DNA from: Dactylosporangium sp. AC04546
GTDB lineage: Bacteria > Actinomycetota > Actinomycetes > Mycobacteriales > Micromonosporaceae
Assembly: GCF_022095675.1 (NCBI RefSeq)
Contig: NZ_JAHYSG010000063.1
Span: forward strand, 8,699 to 72,698
DNA length: 64,000 nucleotides
Reading direction: 5' to 3'
Both the position numbers and the translations under genes were made by a program. Position 1 is the first letter of the stretch. The number at the start of each line of letters is the position of its first letter. Shown here in pieces: positions 16,610 to 24,717 of this stretch. The notes beneath the pieces were generated by a model. It did not search any database, was not told the origin of the DNA, and was given only the letters and a program-made list of their open reading frames with translations.

Positions 16610-17929
16610 ATGGCAGAGCAGCAGCGGCATCGCGTGGTCGTGGTCGGCGCCGGATTCGGCGGCCTGTTCGCCACCAAGGCCCTGCGCAACGTGCCGGTCG
16701 ACGTCACCCTCATCAACGGGACCACGTATCACCTGTTCCAGCCCCTGCTGTACCAGGTGGCGACGGGGATCCTGTCCGAGGGCGAGATCGCACCGCCGAT
16801 CCGCGAGGTGCTCAAGCGTCAGCAGAACGTCAAGGTGCTGCTGGGGACGGTGACCGAGGTCGATCCCGACCGGCGCACGGTGACCGCCGTGGCCCCCGGC
16901 ACCAGCTACACGGTCGAGTACGACACGCTGATCGTGGCGGCCGGAGCTTCCCAGTCGTACTTCGGGAACGACGGATTCGCCGAGAACGCGCCCGGCATGA
17001 AGAGCATCGACGACGCGCTCGAGCTGCGCGGTCGCATCTTCGGCGCCTTCGAGCTCGCCGAGCTGGAGACCGACCCGGCCGCGATCGAGCGCTGGCTCAC
17101 CTTCGTCGTGGTCGGCGCCGGCCCGACCGGCGTCGAGATGGCCGGGCAGATCGCCGAGCTCGCCCACCGCCACCTGCCGGGGCAGTACGACCACATCGAC
17201 CCCCGCAAGGCGCGCATCATCCTCATCGATGCGCTCCCGACCGTCCTGTCCACCTTCGGCGACCACCTGTCGACCAAGGCGCTGCGCCAGCTGCACCGGA
17301 TGGGCGTGGAGGTCGAGCTGGAGACGAAGGTCGTCGACGTCGACGAGACCGGCATCGAGGTCGAGACGAAGAACGGCCGGCACCGCATCGAGTCGCTGAC
17401 CAAGATCTGGGCCGCCGGCGTGGCCGCGCCCGCGCTGTCGAGGCAGTTGGCCGAGGCGACCGGCGCGAAGACCGACCGCGCGGGCCGGCTGCTGGTCAAC
17501 CCCGACTGCACCGTGCCGGGGCACCCCGAGATCTTCGCCGTCGGCGACATGATGGCCCTCGACAACCTGCCGGGTGTCGCGCAGGTCGCGATCCAGAGCG
17601 GCAAGCACGCGGCGGGCCAGATCAAGCGCCGGATGGCCGGGCAGGAGACAGGGCAGCCGTTCAAGTACTTCGACAAGGGCAGCCTGGCGACCATCGCGCG
17701 CTTCCACGCCGTGGCGAGCGTCGGCCGCTTCCACTTCGCCGGCCTGCCCGGCTGGCTGCTCTGGCTGGTCGTCCACCTGCTGTACCTCGTCGGCTTCAAG
17801 AACCGGGTCACCGCGGTCATGCACTGGTTCGTGAGCTTCATCGGCCGCGGCCGCTCCGAGCGGGTCGCGACGTTCCAGCAGGTCTTCGCCCGCCGCGCGC
17901 TGCACGAGTACCGCGACCACCTGCCGTAG
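16610..17929 (+). CDS. Type II NADH dehydrogenase (NDH-2)
   Basis: 439 aa. ATG at 16610 with GGGAG at 6 nt; an ATG 6 bp upstream and one at 16562 are less well placed. FAD site VVVVGAGFGGLFATKAL, quinone-side motif HLFQPLLYQVATG, NADH site FVVVGAGPTGVEMAGQIAEL (about 165-185), and late FAD motif EIFAVGDMM (about 310). The C-terminal ~100 residues include LPGWLLWLVVHLLYLVGF, a membrane-binding amphipathic or hydrophobic region. It transfers electrons from NADH to quinone without proton pumping. Confidence 0.95.
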   Translation: MAEQQRHRVVVVGAGFGGLFATKALRNVPVDVTLINGTTYHLFQPLLYQVATGILSEGEIAPPIREVLKRQQNVKVLLGTVTEVDPDRRTVTAVAPGTSYTVEYDTLIVAAGASQSYFGNDGFAENAPGMKSIDDALELRGRIFGAFELAELETDPAAIERWLTFVVVGAGPTGVEMAGQIAELAHRHLPGQYDHIDPRKARIILIDALPTVLSTFGDHLSTKALRQLHRMGVEVELETKVVDVDETGIEVETKNGRHRIESLTKIWAAGVAAPALSRQLAEATGAKTDRAGRLLVNPDCTVPGHPEIFAVGDMMALDNLPGVAQVAIQSGKHAAGQIKRRMAGQETGQPFKYFDKGSLATIARFHAVASVGRFHFAGLPGWLLWLVVHLLYLVGFKNRVTAVMHWFVSFIGRGRSERVATFQQVFARRALHEYRDHLP

Positions 17930-17940
17930 GGTGGGCTGGT

Positions 17941-18093
17941 GGCAGCGTGTCCCGAGCTGGCCAGGGGCGACCTTGGCCTCTCCGGGGAAACCCCGGGGGC
18001 GCAGGATTGAGCACCGCACAGCACCGCCGGCCCGACGCAGCGCTCCGCGCAGGCCAGGGCAGGCACGACCGGGTGTCGTCGGGGCACGCTGCC
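17941..18093 (+). ncRNA. Candidate retron msr-msd RNA
   Basis: The termini pair: GGCAGCGTGTCCCGA (17941-17955, a1) with TCGGGGCACGCTGCC (18079-18093, a2), 15 contiguous bp with one G-U. The first unpaired base after a1 is G17956 within AGC, the context of the branching guanosine in retrons. The msr part has two short hairpins: 17959-17978 (loop GGCGA, one bulge) and 17982-17996 (CCGGGG-AAA-CCCCGG). The msd part (about 18005-18078) can fold into an imperfect GC-rich hairpin. The size and position directly upstream of a reverse transcriptase fit a retron ncRNA. The fold was found by eye. Confidence 0.75.
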
Positions 18094-19311
18094 CTCGCTG
18101 ACGTGTTCCTGGCGACCCCTTCGTGGGAGCGCGCGGCGCTGCTCGCCGCCGGGTACGAGGTCCTGGGCCGCCGGCCGCGCTGGCTGGGCCCGGTGGTGAC
18201 GGCGGTGCTCAACGCCTATCGCGAGCCGCCGGCCGATCGGCCGCGTGAACTGGCCTCGTTCGTGGCGGCGCTGGGCCGCGTCCCGGCTCGCACACACGTC
18301 GTGCTCCGCCGCGCCGTGCCCACCCGCGTCGTCCGGATGCGCTGGGACACCCCGCGCCTCGACGACCTGGCCGCCCTGGCCTCGTTGCTCGACGTCGACG
18401 GCGATCACCTCGACTGGTACGCGGACCGCCGCGAGATCAACCGTTCGGCGCCGGACGGGGCGTTGCGCCACTACCGCTACACGTGGACGCCGACCCGGTT
18501 GATCGAGGCGCCGAAGCCCCGGCTGCGCTCGCTGCAGCGCCTTGTGCTGGACGAGGTGCTGGGTCGCATCCCGGTCCACTCGGCGGCCCACGGCTTCGTG
18601 CCGGGGCGCGACGTGCGGACATTCGCTTCGGTACACCTGGGGAAATCGACGGTCGTAAGGATCGACCTGTCGGCGTTCTTCGCCGGCGTGACAGTGTCGC
18701 GGGTCTATGGCCTGTTTCGCGGGGCGGGGTATCCGGAGCCGGTCGCCCACACGCTGGCCGCGCTGTGCACCACGCGAACCCCGCCGGATGTGCTCCGTGC
18801 CGCGCCGTCGTTCCTGCTGGCGGCGCGGTTGCGGCAGCCGCACCTCCCGCAGGGCGCGCCGTCGTCGCCGGCGCTGGCCAACCTGATCGCGTTCCGCCTG
18901 GACCGTCGCCTGGCCGGGTTGGCGGTCCGCTTCGGGGCGGCGTACTCCCGCTACGCCGACGACCTGGCCTTCTCGGGTTCGTTCGACGCTCCCCGCCTGG
19001 TGGCCGCGGCGTCGGCGATCGTGGCGGACGAGGGCTTCCAGGTGCATCCGCTGAAGACTCGGGTCCGCGGCCGGGGCGACCGGCAACAGCTGGCGGGCCT
19101 GGTCGTGAACGAGCACGCCGCGGTGCCCCGGTCTGAGTACGACCGCTTGCGAGCGATCCTGCACACGGCGGCCCGCGACGGTCTGGCGGTGGCCAACCGG
19201 GCGGACCACCCGGACTTCCGGGCGTACCTTGCGGGCCGGATCGCGTGGGTGGGCCGCGACCACCCGTCAAGGGCCGCCAAGCTGGCCCGCCTGTTCGCCG
19301 CCCTCCCCTGA
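18073..19311 (+). CDS. Retron-type reverse transcriptase
   Basis: 412 aa from GTG at 18073; GTG at 18103, just past a2, is an equally reasonable start. A long N-terminal region (1-110) precedes the RT core, as in the myxobacterial Mx162/Sa163 retron RTs. Core: LRSLQRLVLDEVLGRIPVH, AHGFVPGRDV, catalytic Asp in VVRIDLSAFF (about 198), QGAPSSPALANL (260-271), YSRYADDLAF with the catalytic YADD (294-297), and KTRVRGRGDRQQLAGLVVN, the retron-like region with VTG replaced by LAG. No maturase, protease or nuclease domain is fused. It would prime msDNA on the upstream RNA, possibly for phage defence. It converges on a GntR gene 14 bp away. Confidence 0.92.
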   Translation: MSSGHAALADVFLATPSWERAALLAAGYEVLGRRPRWLGPVVTAVLNAYREPPADRPRELASFVAALGRVPARTHVVLRRAVPTRVVRMRWDTPRLDDLAALASLLDVDGDHLDWYADRREINRSAPDGALRHYRYTWTPTRLIEAPKPRLRSLQRLVLDEVLGRIPVHSAAHGFVPGRDVRTFASVHLGKSTVVRIDLSAFFAGVTVSRVYGLFRGAGYPEPVAHTLAALCTTRTPPDVLRAAPSFLLAARLRQPHLPQGAPSSPALANLIAFRLDRRLAGLAVRFGAAYSRYADDLAFSGSFDAPRLVAAASAIVADEGFQVHPLKTRVRGRGDRQQLAGLVVNEHAAVPRSEYDRLRAILHTAARDGLAVANRADHPDFRAYLAGRIAWVGRDHPSRAAKLARLFAALP

Positions 19312-19325
19312 CCGCGCTGTTCGGC

Positions 19326-19721
19326 TCAGTCGGTGGGCGTGGTGAGGGTGTACGCCTCGGCCGGATAGATCAGCGCCGGGAGTCCGGGCAGCGAGATCTC
19401 GAACACCGGCAGCCCGGGTGACCAGCCGTGGGCTTCGGCCTCGGGCCGGGTGGCCGGCCGGGCATTGACTTCGGCGCCGGCGGGGAGTGCGACGGTGGCC
19501 TTGTCGAGCGGCGCCTTGACGGAGGCGGTGCGGCCGCGGGCGGTGCACAGCAGCCCCTCGCGGACGAGCTCGGCGATGGCGGCGCGGACGGTGTCGCGTT
19601 TGCAGTTGAAGGTGGCGGCGATGACGCTCTCACTGGGCAGGCTGGCGCCGGGCGGGAACTGGCGGGTGGCGATGCGCCGCCGGAGCTCGTTGGCGACGTC
19701 CTGGTATTTGGCGGGTGCCAT
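19326..19721 (-). CDS. Short GntR-family regulator
   Basis: 131 aa; ATG at 19721. Winged helix at 1-70: YQDVANELRRRIATRQFPPG, LPSESVIAATFNCKRDTVR, ELVREGLLCTARGRTASV. The remaining ~60 residues are too short for a full UTRA effector domain. An operator-like palindrome lies 8 bp upstream, suggesting autorepression and a leaderless mRNA. The target is not evident. Confidence 0.85.
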   Translation of the reverse strand: MAPAKYQDVANELRRRIATRQFPPGASLPSESVIAATFNCKRDTVRAAIAELVREGLLCTARGRTASVKAPLDKATVALPAGAEVNARPATRPEAEAHGWSPGLPVFEISLPGLPALIYPAEAYTLTTPTD

Positions 19722-19728
19722 GACCGAA

Positions 19729-19742
19729 CTATAGGGCCATAG
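19729..19742. promoter_or_regulatory. Likely GntR autoregulatory operator
   Basis: CTATAGGGCCATAG, a near-perfect palindrome with CTAT/ATAG ends, lies immediately before the gntR start codon. It has the general form of short-GntR operators. Confidence 0.55.
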
Positions 19743-19773
19743 GGCTACTGAAATCTAGTGCGTGAGACGCGGA

Positions 19774-19803
19774 CCGGGGGCCGGCCGGCAGGCCGGCCCC
19801 CGG
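19774..19803 (-). terminator. GC-rich hairpin ending the DUF350 operon
   Basis: A 13-bp stem (core GGGGGCCGGCC / GGCCGGCCCCC, GGCA loop) lies 24 bp beyond the DUF350 stop. It has no T-tract, as is common for actinobacterial terminators. Confidence 0.6.
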
Positions 19804-19826
19804 GGCCGTGGGTGAGCGGAGCTGGA

Positions 19827-20687
19827 CTATTCGACGTAGAGGTTGACCACCGCGCTGATCGGGAGGGCCACCATCACCAGCAGGAACGCCAGCAGGGCCG
19901 CCGCTGCCTTCTGCTGCTGCTCGTGGATCGTCTTCAGCGTGCACTCGCCCGTCAGGACGAACCAGTCGATCACGTAGCGGGCGATGTACAGGCCGACGTA
20001 CGCGACGCCCAGCGCCATGCCGAAGCCCGCGAAGCTCTCCGGCCACGTCGTGAAGTCGCCCGCCATGGCGCCGTACAGGATCAGGCCCACCGAGGCCAGG
20101 ACGGCGCCGCTTTCCAGGGCCTCCGTCACGCCGCCGGCGGCCACCGCCTGGCGGAGGTTGCCGCGGACCACCAGGGCGTGCAGGTAGAAGGCGATCACCA
20201 GGCCCGCGATGCCGGCCGCGGTGAAGGCCACGGTGGCCAGGAGGGCCGTGCGCAGGTCGGGGGCCGTGCCCACGAACGTGGCGCGGACCACCAGGCCCAG
20301 GCCCAGGTAGAAGCCCAGGCGGACCAGGGCCATCGGCAGCGGGATCTGGTCCAGCTCGTTCAGCTTCGTCGGGCGGGTGCGCAGCAGGATGATGTCGGTC
20401 AGGACGAAGCCCAGCACCGCCAGCACCGTCGCCCACACCAGGCCGCCGCCGACCCAGGCCAGCGAGCTCCACTTGTCCAGATCCTGGCCGACCAGGCTGG
20501 ACACGCCGACCACCTGCACGAACACGAAGCCCACGCGCTGGAGCAGGTAGGCCCAGTTGGACGCTATCCACAGCTCGTCATGGTCGTCGAAGGACGTGAG
20601 GGCGTTCAGCAGCCACCAGCCGCCGCCCACGCCCACCACCACGATGAGCACCTGGAGCACCGCGATCAGGGGAGCCAGATCGTTCAT
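19827..20687 (-). CDS. DUF350 membrane protein
   Basis: 286 aa; ATG at 20687. About eight hydrophobic segments are arranged as two related halves, each ending in a YxxxRxVxDWFxLTG-like or LTDIILLRTRPT stretch, which is the DUF350 pattern (YjfL-like). An inner-membrane location is expected. It is the last gene of a three-gene operon with a lipoprotein and a glutathionylspermidine-synthase-like ligase, the same combination as E. coli yjfL-yjfM-yjfC. The molecular role is unknown; a membrane partner for the ligase's tagging reaction is inferred from context. Confidence 0.88.
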   Translation of the reverse strand: MNDLAPLIAVLQVLIVVVGVGGGWWLLNALTSFDDHDELWIASNWAYLLQRVGFVFVQVVGVSSLVGQDLDKWSSLAWVGGGLVWATVLAVLGFVLTDIILLRTRPTKLNELDQIPLPMALVRLGFYLGLGLVVRATFVGTAPDLRTALLATVAFTAAGIAGLVIAFYLHALVVRGNLRQAVAAGGVTEALESGAVLASVGLILYGAMAGDFTTWPESFAGFGMALGVAYVGLYIARYVIDWFVLTGECTLKTIHEQQQKAAAALLAFLLVMVALPISAVVNLYVE

Positions 20688-20717
20688 GGCTGTCGTTTCT
20701 CCTCGGCCGGCGCCTAG

Positions 20718-22013
20718 TCAGCCGGAATGGTCGATGGTGTGGGGGACGAAGTGGCTCAGATTGTCGGTCACCAGGCCGGCGCTCTCGCGGATGCCGAGCC
20801 CCGCGGGTTCGCCGTCGATCATCCAGATGCCGAGGACCGGATGCCAGGTAGCGCCGCGCTCGTCGGGGAAGGCGGGCAGCGGGGCGTAGGTCTGGCAGAC
20901 GAACGGGCCGTCCTCGTACGGGCCCGGCGTGGTCAGCCGGACCTGCCCGTCGACGACGATGGAGACGTTGGCGCCCTCCCGGCCGAGCAGCGGCTTGCGC
21001 ACGTAGTCGGTCATCCAGGAGGGACGCTCGTGCTCGAAGTACGCCGGCAGTACCAGGTCCCGCCGCAGCGGGTCGTCGGCGTACATCTCCCACAGCACCG
21101 GCAGGAGTCCCTTGGTGCTCCAGAGCATCTTGTACGGCGGCTCGATCCACGCGGTGCTGTCCCGCGCGGGGTCGGCCATGTCACGGAAGCACTGCCGGGC
21201 GAAGCGCTCCGTCGTCATCCATTCCCAGGGGTACAGCTTGAACAGCACATGGATGCGTTCGCCGTCGGCGTCGAAGAAGTGATCGCCGGCGGCGACGTCA
21301 CCGGCACCGATCTGGTTCATCCACAGGAACTTCACCCGGCAGCCGAGGGGCTCGAGGGCCTGGCGGGCGGTCTCCATGAGGTACTCGGTGTTGAAGAGGT
21401 CCTCGCCGCTCTCGTCCGAGTCGTCGCACGCGAAGTGGATGGTGAGGTTCGGCGGGAGGTGTGGGCGCGACTGGCGGAGCCGGCCGATGTTGCGGATCCA
21501 GGCGGTGACGAGCCGGTCGTGCACCGCATTCCACTGATCCTTGCCCTGCCCGGTTTCGGTGTGCCAGTACCACTGGATCACCGCGGACTCGGGCAGCGCC
21601 GTGGGTGTGTCGGCGTTGAACTCGAGCAACAACGGGCGCGAGCCGTCGAAGCGCACGTCGAACCGCGCATAGACGCTCGGCGAGAAGTCGCCGCGGGAGC
21701 GCCCGCCCGGCTCGGTCTCGTCGTCGTACCACGTGCGGGCGACCTGCTCCCAGGCGAACTCGGGGATGCCGAGCCGGCCCAGCATGCGGTTGTCGAGCAT
21801 GTGGTCGCCGGCGGCGACGCACATCTCGAACAGCGTCTCGGCGTCGGTGTGCAGCTGCTCGATCTCGGCCGAGGTGAAGTCGTAGAACGGGCCCTCGCGC
21901 CAGTACTCCACGATCTCACCCGTCGGGCCGGGCGTCTCGTTGTAGAGCAGCCCCTGCTCGACGATGGCCTGCCGGTAGTTGGGCCGGACCGCGCCGTTGG
22001 GGATCCGGCGCAC
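20718..22013 (-). CDS. Glutathionylspermidine synthase-like ATP-grasp ligase (YjfC family)
   Basis: 431 aa from GTG at 22013, one base after the lipoprotein stop. It is an ATP-grasp amide ligase: YARFDVRFDGSRPLLLEFNA, FKLYPWEWM, KMLWSTKGLLPVLWEM, KPLLGREGANVSIV and GPFVCQTYAPL match the C-terminal synthetase domain of glutathionylspermidine synthetases. The amidase domain is absent. Since actinobacteria use mycothiol rather than glutathione, the true product is probably a different amine- or peptide-linked conjugate (inference). It acts in the cytoplasm beside the DUF350 protein. Confidence 0.92.
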   Translation of the reverse strand: MRRIPNGAVRPNYRQAIVEQGLLYNETPGPTGEIVEYWREGPFYDFTSAEIEQLHTDAETLFEMCVAAGDHMLDNRMLGRLGIPEFAWEQVARTWYDDETEPGGRSRGDFSPSVYARFDVRFDGSRPLLLEFNADTPTALPESAVIQWYWHTETGQGKDQWNAVHDRLVTAWIRNIGRLRQSRPHLPPNLTIHFACDDSDESGEDLFNTEYLMETARQALEPLGCRVKFLWMNQIGAGDVAAGDHFFDADGERIHVLFKLYPWEWMTTERFARQCFRDMADPARDSTAWIEPPYKMLWSTKGLLPVLWEMYADDPLRRDLVLPAYFEHERPSWMTDYVRKPLLGREGANVSIVVDGQVRLTTPGPYEDGPFVCQTYAPLPAFPDERGATWHPVLGIWMIDGEPAGLGIRESAGLVTDNLSHFVPHTIDHSG

Positions 22014-22014
22014 G

Positions 22015-22386
22015 TCAGCCGCCCGACTTGCCGGACTTGCTGCTGCTACCGCCGCTGCCGAACCCGCCGGACACCACGTGGCCGTTGCTGACCTTGCCGG
22101 TGGCGGGCAGGCCGGCGGCCGTGCGGCCCGCCGAGTCGTTGTACGCGATGCGGGTGCCGCCCTTGAGCTTCTGGCCCGGCTTCATCCCGCGCGGGTAGGA
22201 GCCCGAGTAGAAGTAGTAGCCGTCACGCCCGTCGCAGCGGCTGTCCTCGACGATCACGCCGTTGCGGTCGCCGCAGTACACCCGCCGATCGCTGCTGCCG
22301 CACGCGGCGGTCAGCCCGGCACTCGCCGCCAATGATGCCAACGCGAGGTAACTGCGGCTCAGGGGTACCGCGGTCGATCGCCTCAT
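22015..22386 (-). CDS. Small lipoprotein, first gene of the Gsp-synthase operon
   Basis: 123 aa; ATG at 22386 chosen because it starts a good signal peptide (MRRSTAVPLSRSYLALASLA) ending in lipobox LTAAC. The mature part has Cys residues in RVYCGDRNGVIVEDSRCDG, then YYFYSGSYPRGMKPGQKLKG, and a Gly/Ser-rich tail, resembling the DUF1190/YjfM partner in layout. It is anchored to the outer face of the membrane. The function is unknown. Confidence 0.8.
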   Translation of the reverse strand: MRRSTAVPLSRSYLALASLAASAGLTAACGSSDRRVYCGDRNGVIVEDSRCDGRDGYYFYSGSYPRGMKPGQKLKGGTRIAYNDSAGRTAAGLPATGKVSNGHVVSGGFGSGGSSSKSGKSGG

Positions 22387-22462
22387 AGGCAGCCACGGTA
22401 GATGACCATCGCAAGTTATGGGTGTCGACAAACCGCCAGGGTGGGCGCCACTTTCGGCCAGG

Positions 22463-22630
22463 TCAGCGCTCGGCCGGCTGCTCCTGCTCGTCGGCTGGCT
22501 GCTCCTGCACGTGCGGCCGGGGTGACCCGGCGAGCTCGTGCTGGAGGGCGTTGAGGTCGGTTGGCGGGCTGAAGTACTTCAGCTCCCGGGCGATCCTGGC
22601 CTGCTTGGCTTTGGCCCGTCCACGTCCCAT
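22463..22630 (-). CDS. DUF3073 protein
   Basis: 55 aa; ATG at 22630 with GGGGAG 7 nt upstream. The sequence begins MGRGRAKAKQARIARELKYF, followed by SPPTDLNALQHELAG, the DUF3073 signature found across actinobacteria. The C-terminal third is Gln/Glu/Pro-rich. The basic N-terminus suggests nucleic-acid contact; the function is unknown. Many relatives lie near purine genes, but this one does not. Confidence 0.9.
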   Translation of the reverse strand: MGRGRAKAKQARIARELKYFSPPTDLNALQHELAGSPRPHVQEQPADEQEQPAER

Positions 22631-22784
22631 GCCTGCTCCCCGTGTCTGCCCGGTCGCTCGCCGACCGCTGTGAAGAGTCCGCTCGTGGGCGCAACATTAC
22701 AACGCCGGGGGCGCTGGCGACGAACGGACCTTTCACACGGGCTCGTGTCGGTCGGCTATTCGACCAAACATCGACGGCGGGTGG

Positions 22785-23594
22785 TCAGGCGACCGCGTGG
22801 CGGAGGGTGCCCGTGAAGGGTTGATGACCGGTCCGGGTGACCGTGCAGACGAAGCCACGGACCGCCACACCGGCGGCGCCGTTCTCGAACCACCACAAAT
22901 AACCCGAGGTGTACTGCGGGTCGGCGCCACCCAGCCAGGCGTTCGCGGCCGGCGGGCAGCGCTGATCGTTGAGGACGTCGACCTGCTCCAGGGTCGGGAG
23001 AGTCGAGAACTGGTTGGTCAGACTGTCGACCCGGGTGACCTCGTCGGTGTGCGGGCCCGAGCACGGGACCAGGGTCGCGCTGTGCAGGTCGGGGGTCTCG
23101 GCCAGGCAGGAGCCGACGACGAGGCGGGCGAACACCTCCGGGTGGTACGCGTTCTCGCCCACCGGAAGGGTCGTCGCCGGCGCCCACGGCAGCCTCCGGG
23201 GCGGTGCCGAAACCGGTGGTGCCGAAGCCGGGGCCGGGGCAGCTGCCGGAACGGTGGAAGCTGGAGCGGCCGCCGGGGATGAAACGAACACCGGCGGGGC
23301 GGCCGCCTGGTGGTCGCGGGAGACCGTCCGCAGCGCGCCCGCCGCTAACCCGCACAGCACCAGCGCCACCAGCATCCCCAGCACGGTCGTGACGCCGATC
23401 AGGATCGAGGCGGTCGGGGACCAGCGCGACACCCGCCGCCGCACGGCCGGGCGGGCAGGAGCGGGTGGGGTCCAGGCACGCCAAGGCGCCGGGCTGTACG
23501 CCGGCTGCGGCGAAGTGTGCCGCCGCATGTCATCCTCGCGGCGCTTCGCGGCCTCGACCCACTCCTGGTCGAAGACCACCTCGGGCTCCTCCAC
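22785..23594 (-). CDS. Septum-formation-like membrane protein
   Basis: 269 aa from GTG at 23594, which has TAGCAT 8 nt upstream and may be leaderless; an in-frame ATG at 23744 would overlap the upstream gene by 29 bp. A cytoplasmic N-terminus (~80 aa) is followed by one membrane segment (SILIGVTTVLGMLVALVLCG), an Ala/Pro linker, and an extracellular domain with paired cysteines (VVGSCLAETPDLHSATLVPC, GPHTDEV) typical of the actinobacterial septum-formation domain. It lies downstream of the sigma factor / membrane gene pair. Confidence 0.7.
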   Translation of the reverse strand: MEEPEVVFDQEWVEAAKRREDDMRRHTSPQPAYSPAPWRAWTPPAPARPAVRRRVSRWSPTASILIGVTTVLGMLVALVLCGLAAGALRTVSRDHQAAAPPVFVSSPAAAPASTVPAAAPAPASAPPVSAPPRRLPWAPATTLPVGENAYHPEVFARLVVGSCLAETPDLHSATLVPCSGPHTDEVTRVDSLTNQFSTLPTLEQVDVLNDQRCPPAANAWLGGADPQYTSGYLWWFENGAAGVAVRGFVCTVTRTGHQPFTGTLRHAVA

Positions 23595-23715
23595 GGCCGC
23601 GATGCTAGGGCCGATCTTGGCGCTCGTGGGGCCCGCCGGACCACTGTTCGTCTGGCGTTCAGGTCGCCGGCGCTGCAGGGCGAGCTTCGGCCGGGTGCTC
23701 GACCGGCGCGGCGAC

Positions 23716-24717
23716 TCATTCGGTGATCTCGATCGGGACGCCACCGTTCGACAGGTTCGCGATCGCGACGCGCCCGTCGGCGACCACGGCCATCCAGGTC
23801 AGCAGCGTGGGGCCGAGCGGCGCCGTGGCGGGCACCTCGAAGCGCATCCGGAACGTCAGCGCGCTGTGGCGGGGGACGCTCTTCGCGGCGCAGTTCAGCC
23901 GGTACGTCGTCTTGAGGCCCGCGAGCGTTTGCTGGTAGGCGGGGCAGGGCTGGAGGCTGAACGCGCGAGGGAACGTGTTGCGCACGGTGACGTCATAGAC
24001 GAGCGTCGTGCCGCGGCGCACCGACCCCGGGGCCGACATGGTGACGGTCAGGGGCGCGTTGATGATCGGCGCCTGGACGTACCACGGGCTCGCCGCGTAG
24101 CCGCACCCCGGCCCCAGGTCGACCGGCACCTCACGGCCGCCGGCGATGATCCGCGGATTCTGGTACCGCGGCGTGGCGCAGGACTCGGCCTGGACGTTGA
24201 TCCGCCCGGGCTCCCCGGGGTCGAGCGTGGCGGGCGCCTGCTCGTAGCCGTGCGCGAGCGGCAGGCTGCCGGTCAGCGTCACGGACTGGCCGGTGGCGAT
24301 GTCGGTGGCGACGATCGCGGACGAGCCGGTGATCGTGCACCGCGAGAAGCTCTGGTTGGCGAGCAGGACGGTCTGCGTGACGCCGGAGCGCTCCTGCCAG
24401 GTCGGGTGATCGAGGTCGGCATCCGTGCACGGCCGGGCGTCGGGCCGGGGGTCGCGCCGGTCGAGCTCGGGCAGCGTGGCGGGCTCGGCGACCCACTCGA
24501 AGACCGTCTGCGCCGGCGGTGCGTCCCCGGTCAGCGGCCGGAGGATGGCGGCGCCCGCGAGCGCGACGACGACCGCGGTCGCGCTGAGGATGACGGTGTA
24601 CCGCCGGCGCCGCCGCCGGCGGACCCCCGACTGCACGCGCTGCACCGGCTCGGCCCAGCCCACCTGCGCGTGCCGGCCGTCGGCGAGCTCCCGGCGCACG
24701 AGCTGCTCAATGTCCAT
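23716..24717 (-). CDS. Single-span membrane protein coupled to a SigE-family sigma factor
   Basis: 333 aa. ATG at 24717 (MDIEQLVRRELADGRHAQVG) overlaps the sigma factor's 3' end by 11 bp. An Arg-rich stretch and one membrane helix (YTVILSATAVVVALAGAAIL, about 38-58) follow a short cytoplasmic segment; residues 60-333 are extracytoplasmic. The position and topology fit an anti-sigma or sensor partner, although no zinc-anti-sigma motif is visible. The outer domain is not recognised. Confidence 0.75.
   Translation of the reverse strand: MDIEQLVRRELADGRHAQVGWAEPVQRVQSGVRRRRRRRYTVILSATAVVVALAGAAILRPLTGDAPPAQTVFEWVAEPATLPELDRRDPRPDARPCTDADLDHPTWQERSGVTQTVLLANQSFSRCTITGSSAIVATDIATGQSVTLTGSLPLAHGYEQAPATLDPGEPGRINVQAESCATPRYQNPRIIAGGREVPVDLGPGCGYAASPWYVQAPIINAPLTVTMSAPGSVRRGTTLVYDVTVRNTFPRAFSLQPCPAYQQTLAGLKTTYRLNCAAKSVPRHSALTFRMRFEVPATAPLGPTLLTWMAVVADGRVAIANLSNGGVPIEITE

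Noticed and set aside
16492..18006. A plus-strand frame extending the reverse transcriptase about 500 codons upstream
   Set aside because: This part is an out-of-frame shadow of the NDH-2 gene and has no RT-related sequence; RT homology begins after about 18073.
16906..19263. 785-codon minus-strand frame antisense to NDH-2 and the RT
   Set aside because: No recognisable domain; low-complexity Arg/Pro/Ala content typical of high-GC antisense frames.
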